This document shows positions 1-12,788 of a stretch of DNA of 64,000 nucleotides, piece after piece. The notes below the pieces were generated by a model, which saw only the letters and a list, made by a program, of their open reading frames with translations, was not told the origin of the DNA and did not search any database. Source of the stretch: Kudoa neothunni. Lineage: Eukaryota > Cnidaria. The DNA lies in the NCBI GenBank assembly GCA_964304625.1, contig OZ199840.1, positions 1,984,001 to 2,048,000 of the forward strand. Direction: 5' to 3'. The translations under genes were made by a program, and so were the position numbers. Each line of letters begins with the position of its first letter. Within the stretch, counting starts at the first letter, position 1.

Positions 1-1419
1 AAGAGCGAGTTTGATTTCGTGCACGCTGACATCGAGAAATATTCATTTAAAAGATTTATTGATAAAATGGGTTTATCATGATCTCTATTTGAATCAAAGT
101 TCCCCCACCTTTCACGCTTATGTAACACACATTTTGATATGACAACAATTTTAGTTAAATTTAATGCTCAATAGTATGAAAATGGCAATGTGTTGGATAG
201 GAAAACATATCAACTTTTGTTCTCCGTCTCTAACAATCCCAATGTTAATTTTATCACTTTCGAAGTTTATCTCTCCAAATTTCCTCATCTCACTCTGTGC
301 AGCGAGATCATTGTTCTGCAAGAAGATTACGTCCCAACTTGGCCGTTGTTAAATAACTCTCGGATTAATTCTCAGATTGGTTTCACCAATATGCTTGTCA
401 ACAGAAATAATTTTAAGTCCGTGTTCGAATTCTCGAAGTTTCAGGACGGATCCTACCAACCGATTATTCGTTACAATGTTAATTTTAAAATACCCGCGGA
501 AAATCAATCCTTCTCATGGCTCGCGTCAACCGACATTGAGAATCAATTTAGCTTGACCACAGTTGAACATATGGATGATAAAAAATGTTTATTTGACTAT
601 TTTAACTACATTCACAGGTTCACTCCTGATATGTTCGTGCTTCACTATTTATTTTCATTGTATCCTAACAACATCACCATTAGCCCCCGAATGACTTCAA
701 TTGTTACATTAGATATCAAACGTAATCAGTTAAATGGCTGATTCCTATTGAATCCAAATCATAGATATCAGTTTGGACAACAATATTCTTCCCATTATTG
801 AATATTCTCCTTTTATGAATGCTTTTGTCCTAAAATATTATTGTTCCGTCTCACTTTGCTTTATGGACAGCGCTCATGTGTATAAATTTTCCGAAAGAAA
901 ATGGTATCGAAAACCAGTCAACGCCCTAGTTGAATGGAGAATTAAAGTTAGATTTGGCGATGTGGTTGATCTCTCAAACGAAACCGAATGGTTGGGTGTC
1001 TACAGATGGGCAGCTATTGTGCTGGATTCGACCAATCCGGTTCCTAGGAGTATTTCAAGCCAACCTATCCACAACAAACCAAATTCCTCTGAAAATTATT
1101 TGTTTGAAAAAAATTGCTACTGTAGTTTCGATTTTGCCAAAAAGAATCACCTAAATATTGATTTGATTTTGAAATCAATCCCTTGCTGTTCGTTAATGGA
1201 TCCTCACTTGTATATGGTCGTGATTGAACATCTTTACGCTATAAAAACCACTCAGATTCAACTAAAAGTAATGAAAAATATGTTTATTATATACAATGTT
1301 ATAATCTTGTATAGAATAACTCCCTGTTAGAGATTATTGATTTAATGCTAACCCACTTGGATCACAAAACAATAAGTTACATTATGGGATATTTCGATAT
1401 CAACACTACGTATATCTGA
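1..1419 (+). CDS. unrecognised protein, 3' part of a multi-exon gene (5' end outside window)
   Basis: Four exons join in phase: 1-121 (open from base 2), 175-721, 765-1267 and 1315-1419, with TGA at 1417-1419. The introns are 53, 43 and 47 bp, all GT-AG. In exon 1 the frame starting at base 2 is the open one and splices at phase 0 to the residues YENGNVLDRK. About 424 residues are visible and there is no stop in the joined frame. The protein is rich in aromatic and hydrophobic residues, has several Asn-X-Ser/Thr sequons and Cys pairs (NCYCS, PCCS), and shows no clear membrane helix. I do not recognise the family. Composition and sequons would fit a secreted or luminal protein, but that is inference. 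The gene structure is much better supported than any function. Confidence 0.75.
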
Positions 1420-2680
1420 TTTGATTATTAACTTAAGTTGAATAATCGTATTAGTGTGTGCTAATATTTGTAAGTAATTGATTTATTTAGTTTAACGGGT
1501 TAAATATATAATTTATTCTAATTATTTATCACGATTATACAATTTTTAATGGACAAAAAGGGTACCCACGTAACGTAATTTCCTACGATAGATGACGAGT
1601 TTTATTTAATTTTAAAAACATCATGCCATATTAGTATCAAATTGTAAGTAATTTATTCTAATTTTAACTCCGGACGTTGCTAAAATTAAAATAAGGATAG
1701 TATCTCCAAATAACACATGATTAAAGTTTAACCAGAGTTAATATGAAAATTAAGTAGTTTATAGACATGAATATAAAAGTAATATTATTTAAATTTGAAA
1801 ATTTTTTGACTTTTGAAATGATTAAGATTAAATTAAATAAGATAGGGAAGAACGAATGGAAAAGAGTCACGTGATTTAAGTTTTATTCAGTTACCTAAAA
1901 AATTCAATAATTAAAAAAATGGCAAATTAGAAGCAATAATATTATAATATTAAATTAATTGTTTAATTAACACTAAAGCAATTGAGAGAATAGGTACAAA
2001 ATAAATTTTATTAAAGTTTTGATTTATTAGAGGATCAAAAAGATCCCGCTGCTTCAGATATGCTCAGCAACATCAGAATGTGTTAAGTTAATTGCTTAAT
2101 TTGATAAAATTTATATTATTACGATTTATCTTTAATATCTGTTTCATATATTTTATTCGTCATCCTTGGCATTAATTTTTTTGTTAATGTCCACGTTTTC
2201 CATTAAACTAGATTAAAAATTTTAAACTACGTTGAACAATAATTAATAAAATGTAATACATGAATATCATCGGCTGATATACTTAAAAATGTGTATAAAT
2301 GAGAGATATTGTAATATTAAGACAAGAAATTGAATTTTTAACGTAGCCTAATAATTGTTGGATTAATTTTACCCCAAAACGATGTTATTAATGGTATATC
2401 TATTTATACAGTAAACCAATACCTAATAGATTCCAATTATTCTCCTAATAAAAGTTTGTCTTTGGTTAGATGGGAAAATTTTTACCGATAAATTATTGTA
2501 AAGTTTTATTTTATCATGTAATGGTCTTAGGGATAAAATTTACCTCATGTTTTTGTTATTAAAAATATTTGAAAAAATGTAAAAAATTTCAAATTTAATT
2601 ATAATGAAATTCTTATGAGTAGTTTTTGTAGAAAATAAGGAAATGTTGGATAAATTAATGAAAGCGCGCGCGCGGACTAT
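1420..2680. other. A+T-rich stretch with no gene seen
   Basis: No frame on either strand gives coding-like sequence that can be spliced with the short introns used elsewhere. It is probably the 3' flank of the preceding gene followed by non-coding DNA. Confidence 0.5.
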
Positions 2681-3498
2681 ATGATGATATGCGATTCTAA
2701 CGATTTAATTGATGAATTTTGTTCATCATATAATGAATATCATGCGTTTGACAAAGAAATATTCTCTCTAATGTTTTTTGCTGAAAAAATTGACCTTAGA
2801 CACATTAAGGGGAAAACTAAAGAGAGCCCACCATGTCTCCAATCATCCCTAATAGAGCCCCCTGTGGCAGCATTTTTGTTTTCAGTGAAAAGTATATGTT
2901 GGAATCTCATGATCCCAATAAATCAATATGCGCGATTTTCTTAAAGAAATCGCTGAACAATTATACAAAACATTGTTGATAACAAATTCCACAAACATAA
3001 CAAAAAAATAGGTTTCTGCATTGTTTTGCTTCTCAGCAGGGACTTCTTCTTAATGTAAAGCGAGCAAAACGTAAAAAAAGTGCGGGGAAAAATGATAAAA
3101 AATCTCTCAAATGATGCGAAAATTATTATAAATTTTATTGTCCATTTTACGCGTTTAATACATGTTTTAACTTCTCATAACTTTCAAGAATTTTTCATAT
3201 GTTTTGTTGTAATATTTTGACTGACAAAACAAGCTTAATTCCGCTTCATTGACGCAATTACTTTTTAAATAAAACATCAATGTGTACCTACATAAGACGG
3301 ATCGTAAACGAAGCAGATTATCACAGGGATTACGTCAAAATTTCATATGGATTTGCCGGTGTTTCATCCATAGGAATTAAAAATTATTCCGCATTATTGA
3401 CTTTTAGATATTTTAAAGCGTCATAATTCAAAAAAATGTGGGGTAAAATTTACTCCAAAGTCCATTACACGCTTGTTGTTTTTGGGATCATTAGAGGG
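2681..3498 (+). mobile_element. probable piggyBac-type remnant ending at a TTAA site
   Basis: The right end reads TTAGAGGG followed by TTAA at 3499-3502. This is the arrangement of a piggyBac-type terminus: a terminal repeat starting CCC on the other strand, next to a TTAA target duplication. A short open stretch at 2681-2944 starts acidic and ends with FSVKSICWNLMIPINQYA, which loosely resembles the piggyBac transposase motif around a TN-x-YA. The left boundary is not visible. A related right end lies at 23505-23573. The piggyBac family assignment is moderate for the terminus and weak for the protein fragment. Confidence 0.35.
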
Positions 3499-3894
3499 TT
3501 AATATTATTTATTTACTATATTATTAATGTATTTTTAATTCATCTCAACCATTAGGACTTCTTGAGGAAATTTGAAAGTTTTGCTTTATAAAAATGTACT
3601 AGATTTTTAGCATTATAAATTTATTATGTTTTTTTAATATAATACTTTAATTTGCCTGATTAACAAAATATTTTATTATTTTGCTAACGATATTATTATT
3701 ATATTGTCAATTCATTAACTGTCTAAATATATTTCAATTGAAATAACTCTAATTAATAAAATGATAAAACGTTGGAATGCGATTATCGTTCAGCTTTGTA
3801 ATATAGTTAATAATTTCAAATTGAAAAATATTTTTTAAGCACACACCCAAAGACGATTTTTCACATTTTACCAATTATTTGAAATGTGTATTAA

Positions 3895-4272
3895 TATTTT
3901 TCAAGTGAACTATATAAATATGCCGCCCTGAACTCATCAATAACTACCCGTGGAATCCTGTTGAATTGTTCTCTTCAACCCTCACCATTTAGCACCACTG
4001 AGCTGAATTGTTTGAATATTAAAAAAATGCATGATGTTGTATGTAACGACCTGTTGTTGCATAAGGTTGAACATTTTTCTGTCAAACATCACCTATTTAT
4101 TCATCCATCCCCATCAAATTTGACCACACCATGTGTGAAACCATTTTACCGCTTATTCGATTCGGGAAAAGGACTCAATGTTATTACCACCAATCTGACC
4201 AGCAGCTTGATTTTCGATTCGGATAATGTATACAGTTTGATTAGCAAATTATTTTCTTACGTAATAATTTAG
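3895..4272 (+). CDS. coding-like fragment, unrecognised
   Basis: This frame is open from after a TAA at 3892 to the TAG at 4270-4272, with the only good internal ATG at 4027. Residues include HHLFIHPSPSNLTTP and YRLFDSGKGLNVITTNLTSS, with base composition clearly richer in G+C than the flanks. Around 3920-3985 another frame also looks coding (CRPELINNYPWNPVELF), so a splice or an indel is likely there. It lies on the same strand as the genes on both sides. It could be a terminal exon of a gene whose other exons I did not find, or a gene fragment. No family is recognised. Confidence 0.35.
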   Translation, partial: YFSSELYKYAALNSSITTRGILLNCSLQPSPFSTTELNCLNIKKMHDVVCNDLLLHKVEHFSVKHHLFIHPSPSNLTTPCVKPFYRLFDSGKGLNVITTNLTSSLIFDSDNVYSLISKLFSYVII

Positions 4273-4773
4273 AAGTTTGTTACTTATTCATGTATATCAA
4301 GTGACAACCTAGCTGATATATGTAAATTTTTTGCTATAATATAATTTAAAATGTTAAATTCTAGATTTTGAAACCAACTCTGACTACGACTACTGTATTG
4401 CAACTTAGCTAGTTATGTGACTGCCAACCAAGAGCGCTTTCGCATTTTGTTGATTTAAATATTACATAATAGAAAACGATGTTTAATAATTTTAAATTTA
4501 ATAATTAAATATTCTAAACAAATTTTTAATCGAATGTTAGTTAAATATGACATTTTTGAATGTGCGCGAGGTTAAAATTAAAAAAATTATCGAAAAACCA
4601 TGTGATAATAATAATATATAAACAAACTATATCTTATAAAATTTATATCTGGTATATTTGCGCAAATTTAAAAAATTATTCATTAACAAAATATAAAATT
4701 AACTATTTTCGCGCATTTTGGCAAGACTAATTCTACTTTAACTTAATGGTTATCTAAAAGATTATTTCTAGAT

Positions 4774-6107
4774 ATGGGGAACAATTCGAATATCCACGTA
4801 TGCAACACTACTTTGAATACACATAAACGCTCAATTGAATGCCAATGTTATCAAAATTTCTCCAATGGTTCGTTTTATCATGTGAAATTATTGGCGGTAA
4901 AAGATTATTATAGTCCAATATTATATCTGTCTTTATAGTTTCCCAGTAAAAATGAAACAGTATTTTGCCAAAATACCAAACTTTACCCCACACTTACCAG
5001 CATTAGTGGGATTGTGTTGTGTTGGCATCGCTTTTAACTGTTTTGGTAGTAACCATTTTTTTCCTAAGGTGATTTTTGTTTTAATTGCATTTGATAATTA
5101 GTTTGTTTAGAAAAGAATTTATCTATTTGTCTTTCGCCATCTATGAGATAATTTGTTGGATTGGGTTTTTCATTAGTCAGATTTTGTTTTATCACCAAAT
5201 AATATCAATCGATGATGTTTTGATGTATTCGCTAATGTTTGCGGGATGGCCTCGTACGTTGTGCTCTTTAATAAAAATCCTCATGGTTAAATATTATGAA
5301 AATCCTCGTATCAAACCAATGGTGATTTTATCTCTGGTTCTTCATGTTTGTTTGACAGTTGGTTTGTTTCTGGGCTTGAATGCCTTAAAATCTTATCGTG
5401 GCCCCACAAAATATACATCATCAGAGACAACGGCTTATTTCAGAAATCGAATTAGAGATTATTTGTAAATATTTTATGATTTTTATTGATGAAATAAACT
5501 ATATTAGATGCTATTCACACATATCTATTGGTCTGTTGTTGATGCTTGTATACTTTGTGTGTGCTGGTCTGCTTCGCAGATATTTCATTTTCGAATGGAA
5601 ATTGGAAACATTCTCCGAATTTGTCAACCAATTCAACAACATATGGAATCATGCATTTACAAATGATTTCCTTGTTTCAATGGAATTGGCGCGAATTTTA
5701 CTTATCAGCTTGGGCAACATTCTTATTGTGTTGTTCGAATTGACCGACTTTAAATTCGTCCAATTCTATGGAATTTTCTTCATGGTGTGTGTGTTGGCGA
5801 CAGTCGTCACATTGCTACTGGCGATTCTATCCATGTTAATTTCAGATTCCAACTATTTAAGCGACACCACTATAGTTGAAATGCGTATATTATTCTCAAT
5901 TTTAATCGTTCAAAAATTCGCATATTCAATCTAGATGACGATCATATCAAAGGAAAAATCCCAGCTCAAAAAGAACTTCCTCAAACCACCAATCTTCATA
6001 CAAACACAGGCGAAAAATATTACGAATCCATCGATAATCTTCATTCTCACAAAATACAGAATGAAATCGATGGGTTGCTACCTCCTTTTGTGAACGAGAA
6101 TGAATAG
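4774..6107 (+). CDS. seven-helix membrane protein, receptor-like, unrecognised family
   Basis: Six exons join in phase: 4774-4896, 4939-4959, 5007-5068, 5111-5464, 5508-5884 and 5935-6107. Introns are 42, 47, 42, 43 and 50 bp. The product is 369 residues. ATG 4774 gives a short ectodomain of about 48 residues with Cys (VCNTT, ECQCYQ, WDC) and several N-glycosylation sequons (NTT, NFS, NGS, NET). Seven hydrophobic segments follow: VVLASLLTVLVVTIFFL, then segments starting near FAIYEIICWIGFF, VLMYSLMFAGW, MVILSLVLHVCLTV, GLLLMLVYFVCAGLL, LARILLISLGNILIV and FMVCVLATVVTLLLAIL. The last exon encodes a hydrophilic tail of about 57 residues. The short basic loop RKEF between helices 1 and 2 and the overall layout suggest a G-protein-coupled-type receptor. 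I see no class A DRY or NPxxY motif. The tiny 21-bp exon 2 is the least certain part. Confidence 0.65.
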
Positions 6108-8018
6108 TAATTAATATTTAGTCAATTTATTGTTTTCACTTTTCCAATGTTCATTTAGTGAACTACCCCTAAATTCTATAAATCGAAGGGAAAGAAAATA
6201 GCCGGATGGAACTTGAGAAATATTATTCTAAATAAATTCAACCATTCGTTTTATTTAAAAATATCTATTTTAAATTAGTCGTTGAATGACATTATTTTTT
6301 AAGCTTAATTCGTACTCTCTGTATTCCCCTGATATTTGGTTTGGATACGTTATTTCTTCGGTGCATTTATTTGTCGATTACGTCGGAATGACTAGTTAAT
6401 TTAATTTAATTTATAGTAAATATCATGATACATTTAAATTTTATTAAGAAAAAATTAATTATTTGACAAAAGTTACCGATGTACGTACAGTAATGGCTCG
6501 GTCGTACGTAATCCCCATGCGGATGGAGAAACGGTACGCACTACGGGTCTCGGTCGGACAGTATGTATTTTATAACGCATGCAAAATATTAATGTAATAA
6601 ATTGGCTATAACTCAAAAATTGCCGAAAAAGCAATTAATGTTTTGTTTAAAAATACGATTTGAATTGAATAAACATCCGAAATAGTGTCAGATATTAACT
6701 CCCACGTCTTTGAGTCATGATATTTAAAATAGTTTACAAACTCTTCTAAATAAATTAAGAACGCCTTTAAAAGATTGTAATTTTTATCAAAAAAAATCAT
6801 CTTCCGTTTCTGAATATATGGGGAGGGGCTGTCATTACGCCATTGTTACTATCGTGGATTATGGAGGGCACCATTATAATTTATAAACCACATTACTATA
6901 AATTTACAACGTATGTCTGTGTTTATTCTTCATTTTGTAACTAGCTGCCACATTTATGTAACTGTAAAAACTTATTAATTGTTTACATCTGGTATAAAAA
7001 AAAGAACACGCTTACTTTAATCACACGGTTAAAGCAAAGGAAATGACTATTGGCCCGGCAGATTAGCGTCGCATGCTCTATAAATTTACTTTAAATTGAT
7101 ATACAATTAAATTTAATGTTCCAAATAGCATTTTAACGATAAATATATCTATCAATTAAGTTTCATTGAGGAAAATACTGAGCAACCTATTAGGACACAG
7201 ATAGAATCAAGATTTGCATTATTACATTCGTAAAAAAATGACTCTCTTACATAAACTAATATATTTATGGATCATTGGATTAATGAGGCTTTTTTTTTCT
7301 ATAAAAATATTAACATCATATTTTCATTTATGTTGACTTAACTATGTACTACGTTTACCCTTTAAATGCATCTAAAAATAAGTGTTGAGATATATTTTAT
7401 TCTATTTGAGAAAATATTTAATAATTAATTATATAAGTCTGATAATCTATTGATATTCAATCTCTATAAATTGATTCGTACTAATAAATTAGTCTACGTA
7501 ATGTATAACAAACAAAAATTCATTTAATCAAGCGGTAAAACAATTTGACGGAATTTATATCGAAGTTTTATCTAAATTATGTTTGCTATTTAAATAAATT
7601 AAACTTTTGACGTTGTTTCGAGTAAGTAAATATCTCCGTCCGAGTTCGAAAAAATATTAATTATATTGGTATATTCTTAAACATGAAACTTATTTAATGT
7701 TGGTTATATATAAGACATTACAATCATCGCCATCATGATTTTAAATATATATCATAATTGCAAAAATTGATTAAAATTATAGAATTTAATTTTAAAAAGA
7801 AGCTTTTGAACAAATCAATCTTATAATAGCCAGTGCTGCTTACAAAAGAAATAATACTTATTCTATTATTCACGTAATTAGAAATATTAAAAATATAATT
7901 TCGTTTGATGTTATTCTTATTTGTAATAAAAAAATTTTTATCAGGAAAAATTGTAAATAATCTTGAAAATAATTCAAATAACACTATAGTTTTGTTGGAA
8001 AAATATTTTTGTTCGGTT
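6108..8018. other. gene-free A+T-rich stretch
   Basis: No supportable gene. A local CpG-containing patch at about 6478-6580 repeats GTACGTA and CGGT motifs and stands out from the surrounding sequence. It could be a transposon edge or a regulatory patch, but nothing in it is recognisable. Confidence 0.4.
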
Positions 8019-10444
8019 TTACAACTTTAATTTGTTCTTGAATAACTTTTTGCATTCGTTGCAACAATAGTACTTAGAATATGGGCTAGCATTGATATTT
8101 TGATATTTGGAATGACTCCATTCTAAGCATATATCACAATCTATAGGTGATTCCATGCTCCCAATCGTGTTTTTACAGATACTACACATATAGCAAACAG
8201 TTTTTTTGTTTTTATAGTCGTTTTAATATTATAAATGGCATTGTCAGTAAAATAAGGAAATATTTTATCAATTTTACCCTTTGGTCAAGAATTGAGTCAC
8301 CTACGTTATCGGAAAAAATCTCAACATCCTTTTCATTGATTTTTTCTTTATTAGCTATAGCTTTTCTCTCTATATTTTTATTAACGAATCAACACAGCAT
8401 AACGATCATTGATTTCAAAAATTTATAATTTACTCGAAAATTTTTTGCATTTTAGTTAAATTTACGAACGAATTCGTTTGGACTTTAGATCTTTTTTACC
8501 AATTACAGTTGTAGATGAAACTTTAGGGCGGCCTTTGTATTTAATTTTTGAAGGCAAAATTAATTCAATATTTTTTATCAAAAATATAATTAACTGTTGT
8601 ATTATTTGAAATTTTATTATCCTCATCAGATATCTCAATTGATTTTTCACCATTATTGTATTTTTCTCTATAATTAGAATAAATATTTAAACAGGGATTC
8701 CATTTGATTCTTGTTGTCTTTCGTTTATAGGACAATGATTTAATTCTGAATCTAAAAAGATCAAAATTAAGATTACATTATATTATATTATATTGTATAG
8801 ATAAACACTTTTAGATACAGTGATGTTTTCTAGCGATAGAAGAACTTTAGAATGTTCATTTGAAACCATTTGAAATGGTTATTTGGCCAAATAATTATAA
8901 TACCCGGTTATATCAGGATCTTGGAATTTTTGAGGTGTCTTTAAAATTTCTTGAACTGCTTTATTATCATTCTCCATTGTTGAAGTATTTGTGTAAAGCA
9001 GAAACTTCTTGAAAAATTCTTCAAAAGAGGAAAATAATGGAATCGCTTGTTTCATATTGGAATTGACACTTTCATTTCTATTATTGGCAAAATTTAAGAA
9101 CATTCCATCGTATCTCCGTAAACCAATGACCCATTCATCTTTGATGGTATACCAATTATTCTTAAAATAACGACAATCGTTTTGTCCTACGTTATCCTTC
9201 AATTGTTTTTTTTTCCAGATTTATTTTCTTCAACGTTTTTGGCATATGAGATTTTTTGAAGATTGAGGAGAGAAATTTCTTTTTCCTTAGAATTAATGTT
9301 CATTTTCTTGACTTATATTTCACGATTAAATACCTTTAAGATATGGTAGAGACATAGTAGAATGTTAACATTTTGAAAAATATGTTTTAAAACTTTTCGC
9401 TTCACCATGTCTTTATCTGCCATAAAAATTTTAGTCTCGTTTTCTGACTGTGTTATGCTTTTTAATTGTTTGAAAAAACCATGGCAGTATTTCCTCAGTT
9501 TCTTCAATTAGGATTCCTGTTGCCACAATCTCGCTCACTCCATTTCCATCTATTACCACAAGAAAATAAACTGGAGCCCTACAATCTAATAATTTATTTG
9601 TGGCGGCAATAAATATTATTTAGGGGTTAGCTTTCAGGCGTTTTTTTCATGTCCAAATCATGATAAAATAGGCCCCTAAAATTATTTTCTCCTTCTAACA
9701 CTTCAATAAACACCTGGTTTATTTTTTAGAGTTAACAAAAAATCAAATGTAGTTGAATTGAATTGAATTGAATATTTATTGTTTCTTAGCTTTTTCAATG
9801 AAACGTATTTCCCTTCTTCCTACAAATTTTTTCTTGGATAGCGTTTGAATTACCGTCGACTTCAACAAGTTGCATAATATATGTAATCTCCTCATCATTA
9901 AGTTTCTTTGTCTTTGACGAAAACTTTTTGTGGTAAACTAAGAGATTCGTGATTGTGTGATAATTTAAGGGATTTTAACACAAGTTTTTTCCCGTCGGTG
10001 TCAATTAGAAACCTTACAAACAATGGGCATCCCTTATAATATGAGTTCGTATTTCGTTGACCAGTTGATCGCTTTCACTAAAGTAATAAAACCAATAAGT
10101 AACTTGAAAACTAAATAAAAATATTTCTATAGACAAAACAGTAATTAACCTTAAATGAAAAAATATTAAATTTAAAAAAACAATATGCCTTTTTTCCACC
10201 GTGAATATAACAATATTTTAAGTTATAATATATTAATAATGGCTTTAATGCTCGATCGCATCGTTTTGGGCACTCTCAATGATTTTGCAATCTAGTTTGG
10301 ACATTGTATATTTATTGCGTAATTCCAACTGTTCAATTTTCAACTTTAACTCTTCAGAGCTACTAATCGTATTACCAACGTTAAAAAACTATTCTCGTTA
10401 GTGTTAACATCAAGGTTGCTTCCACCACTTTCGTTGCTGTCCAT
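8019..10444 (-). mobile_element. Mutator-like (MULE) transposon, ZSWIM3-like transposase, decayed
   Basis: Reading right to left on the minus strand, pieces of one transposase appear in family order. They are: an N-terminal start at 10444 with MDSNESGGSNLDVN; a helical piece ending near 10245; a FAR1-type zinc-binding remnant with LVLKSLKLSHNHE near 9930-10010; a helix-turn segment LNDEEITYIMQLVEVDG near 9890; the DDE-core piece MADKDMVKRKVLKHIF with LCLYHILKVFNREI (about 9313-9430); a downstream transposase piece at 8879-9202; KGRPKVSSTTVIGKK (8470-8550); and a Cys-rich PHD-like end CDICLEWSH...YCCNECKK terminating at 8019. Several frame changes and stops separate the pieces, so it is inactive. 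Terminal repeats were not identified. A second copy lies at 60660-62979. Confidence 0.8.
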
Positions 10445-12788
10445 TGCCTATGAATAACCACGCTACATGAAATACAAGGTTCACAAAATTTAACTCCACT
10501 GCTTAATTTATATACTATCACCATATCAATTTATTCAAAATTTCCGCGATAAAATATAAATAAAATAAATAATATTGAAAATAGATAATCACGCTGTACC
10601 GATAACAATTCCAAACTGGAGCGACTCAAATGTTAAAAATATGCTTGTAAACGTTGTAATTTAATATTTAGGAAATAAAACTCCTAATTTTACCTTTTTA
10701 TGTTTACAAAATCGCGAAACGCTCGTGTAGCTGATCTGCCAGGACAATAGTCACTGCCATTTTGATTTTGGACGATTACTCAATTTTAAAATTAATTACA
10801 ATTAAAAAATAATTACTTAATATTTTTGTTTTTAGTTATTTAATATATATAAATAAAAAGATAATTCAATAAAATAAATTAAAAATCGTCATGTTTGAAT
10901 TTTGGAACAAATATTGTTATAAAATTTTTTTAATCATGAGTAAACTACCCAAAAAAATTTATAAACTAAAACTCACAAAAAGGAATACCATCATATAATT
11001 AAAACATTTTTACTTTAATTTTGAATAGAATAAATCAGATAGTTCTGTTTTTAAAATACGAAGTCACAAGATTGAATATTTACAAACTTATTATTATCAG
11101 CTACAAACAAATATAAAATCAGTGAACAATTAACCACTTTGAATTTGTTAAAATTATAGAGAAATAATAATTTTTTCGATGTATCTATCGACAACATGGA
11201 GATTCCACGTGAATCAGAATGTGCTCGATTAAGATTTATTTCCGGTTTATAGGTTAATTCTTTTGGAGCTGAATTTAACTATATAATGCAATTTTTTGTT
11301 ATAAGTTCAAAAATGAAAAAACTTTTGAAAAAGGAGTGAAGTAAGAGGCCGAATTGTATGAAACGACTTTATTTCCGAGTTTTTATGTGACACCGCACGA
11401 AGTTCTACACAGATACTTTAGTATTGTAGTTTAGCCGACATTTTAAAAAAATTAAAACAGTTTATTCCAAAAAATACTGCAATTCTGAATTTTGATAAGA
11501 AAATTTCTCCTAAAATTGATTACAAAATTCCACTGTGAACGATTCGCACAATCTTGTTAATACATTGACATAATCTCTTCGAACTAGAGGATAATTCCTA
11601 TACCATCTATTCTTTGAAGACCTAATTGTATATGATACTAAAAAATATCTAAGGAATGGTGATTATTGCCCCATCGTTTTTAATTTCTATTATCAAATCA
11701 ATTAAACCCAACCAGATTAAAAATTAGAGTTAATTTGATTGATTAAGTTTAAATTATTAAGAATGTTCTACTATTAGAAGCATAGGAATAAAATAAGCAT
11801 TAAAACATGTCATAACGATTTATACGTTTTACATTCATAATATTGTTATATTAATGTGCCGATTTTCTTTTTTGTTTCAATTAAAATAAAAATAATATGG
11901 GGATTAAATGGGGATTTTTAATCAAAACTCATCTACGAAAGTAATGCGTAGATAGTCTTCAACAATTCAACATAATTTCGAAAGCGCCTTCGAATGTTGG
12001 AGGACACTGCGGGCCGTACTTTGGAGACCCCTTCTCTAGGTGATAGACTCAAGGTCAACTACGCTGAATAAGATGGATATTATGCGGCTAATTTGATGAT
12101 TAAAATTTTTTTATTGTTCATTATTAGGAAATAATATTTTTTAACTCTACAGAAATTCTTTCTAGAATCGATCACGCAAGATTTAATTAGATTTGATTAT
12201 TTTGAATTATCCCGGTTTAACTAGATAATCCTTTTCAGAATTATCTTTTATGTAGTTCGTCAATAAAGCCACATTTAATGTATTGTAGAAATATTTTTCT
12301 AATATCATTTTTTGCTAATAGAGCATTGATATAATAAATGAGTAATCGTACAAACGTACATTCTACAATTTTAATCTCCCACGCGTTATTTTATGACTTA
12401 ATATCTAAAATTATTGAATTTTAACAAAAAGCGTCCGGATTGATCCATTTTAGATAGTTTAACTCAGAATTATTTGATATTTTAGTAATTGTTCCCTTGG
12501 TAAGGATAATGTAATAGAATTTGTTTTATTTCAGTAAAGGGGTTATTAACAGGTATCAAAAGTGATATTGAATTGATATAAGTCGATGATTTTTATTTGT
12601 TTTGCATGTTTTATAAACTATGAATGATAGAAATATACGACAATAATTCTGAAGGTCATAAAATCCAACACAAACTTTCTTGATTCAAGGTTTGTTTATA
12701 ATTATTTGAATATTTCTAAAAGTAAGTAAGCAGCTTATGCTATCACACATAATAAATAAAACAAAAAGTAGCTTAGGTATAATAAAAA
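10445..12788. other. gene-free A+T-rich stretch
   Basis: No supportable coding segment was seen. The patch around 10720-10770 is slightly G+C richer and could hold the outer end of the adjacent MULE, but no terminal repeat could be paired. Confidence 0.4.

Noticed and set aside
6478-6580. CpG-containing patch as a promoter or CpG island
   Set aside because: It is only about 100 bp and no gene start lies beside it.
8147-8428. 93-codon plus-strand frame
   Set aside because: It overlaps the C-terminal part of the minus-strand MULE and is A+T-driven.
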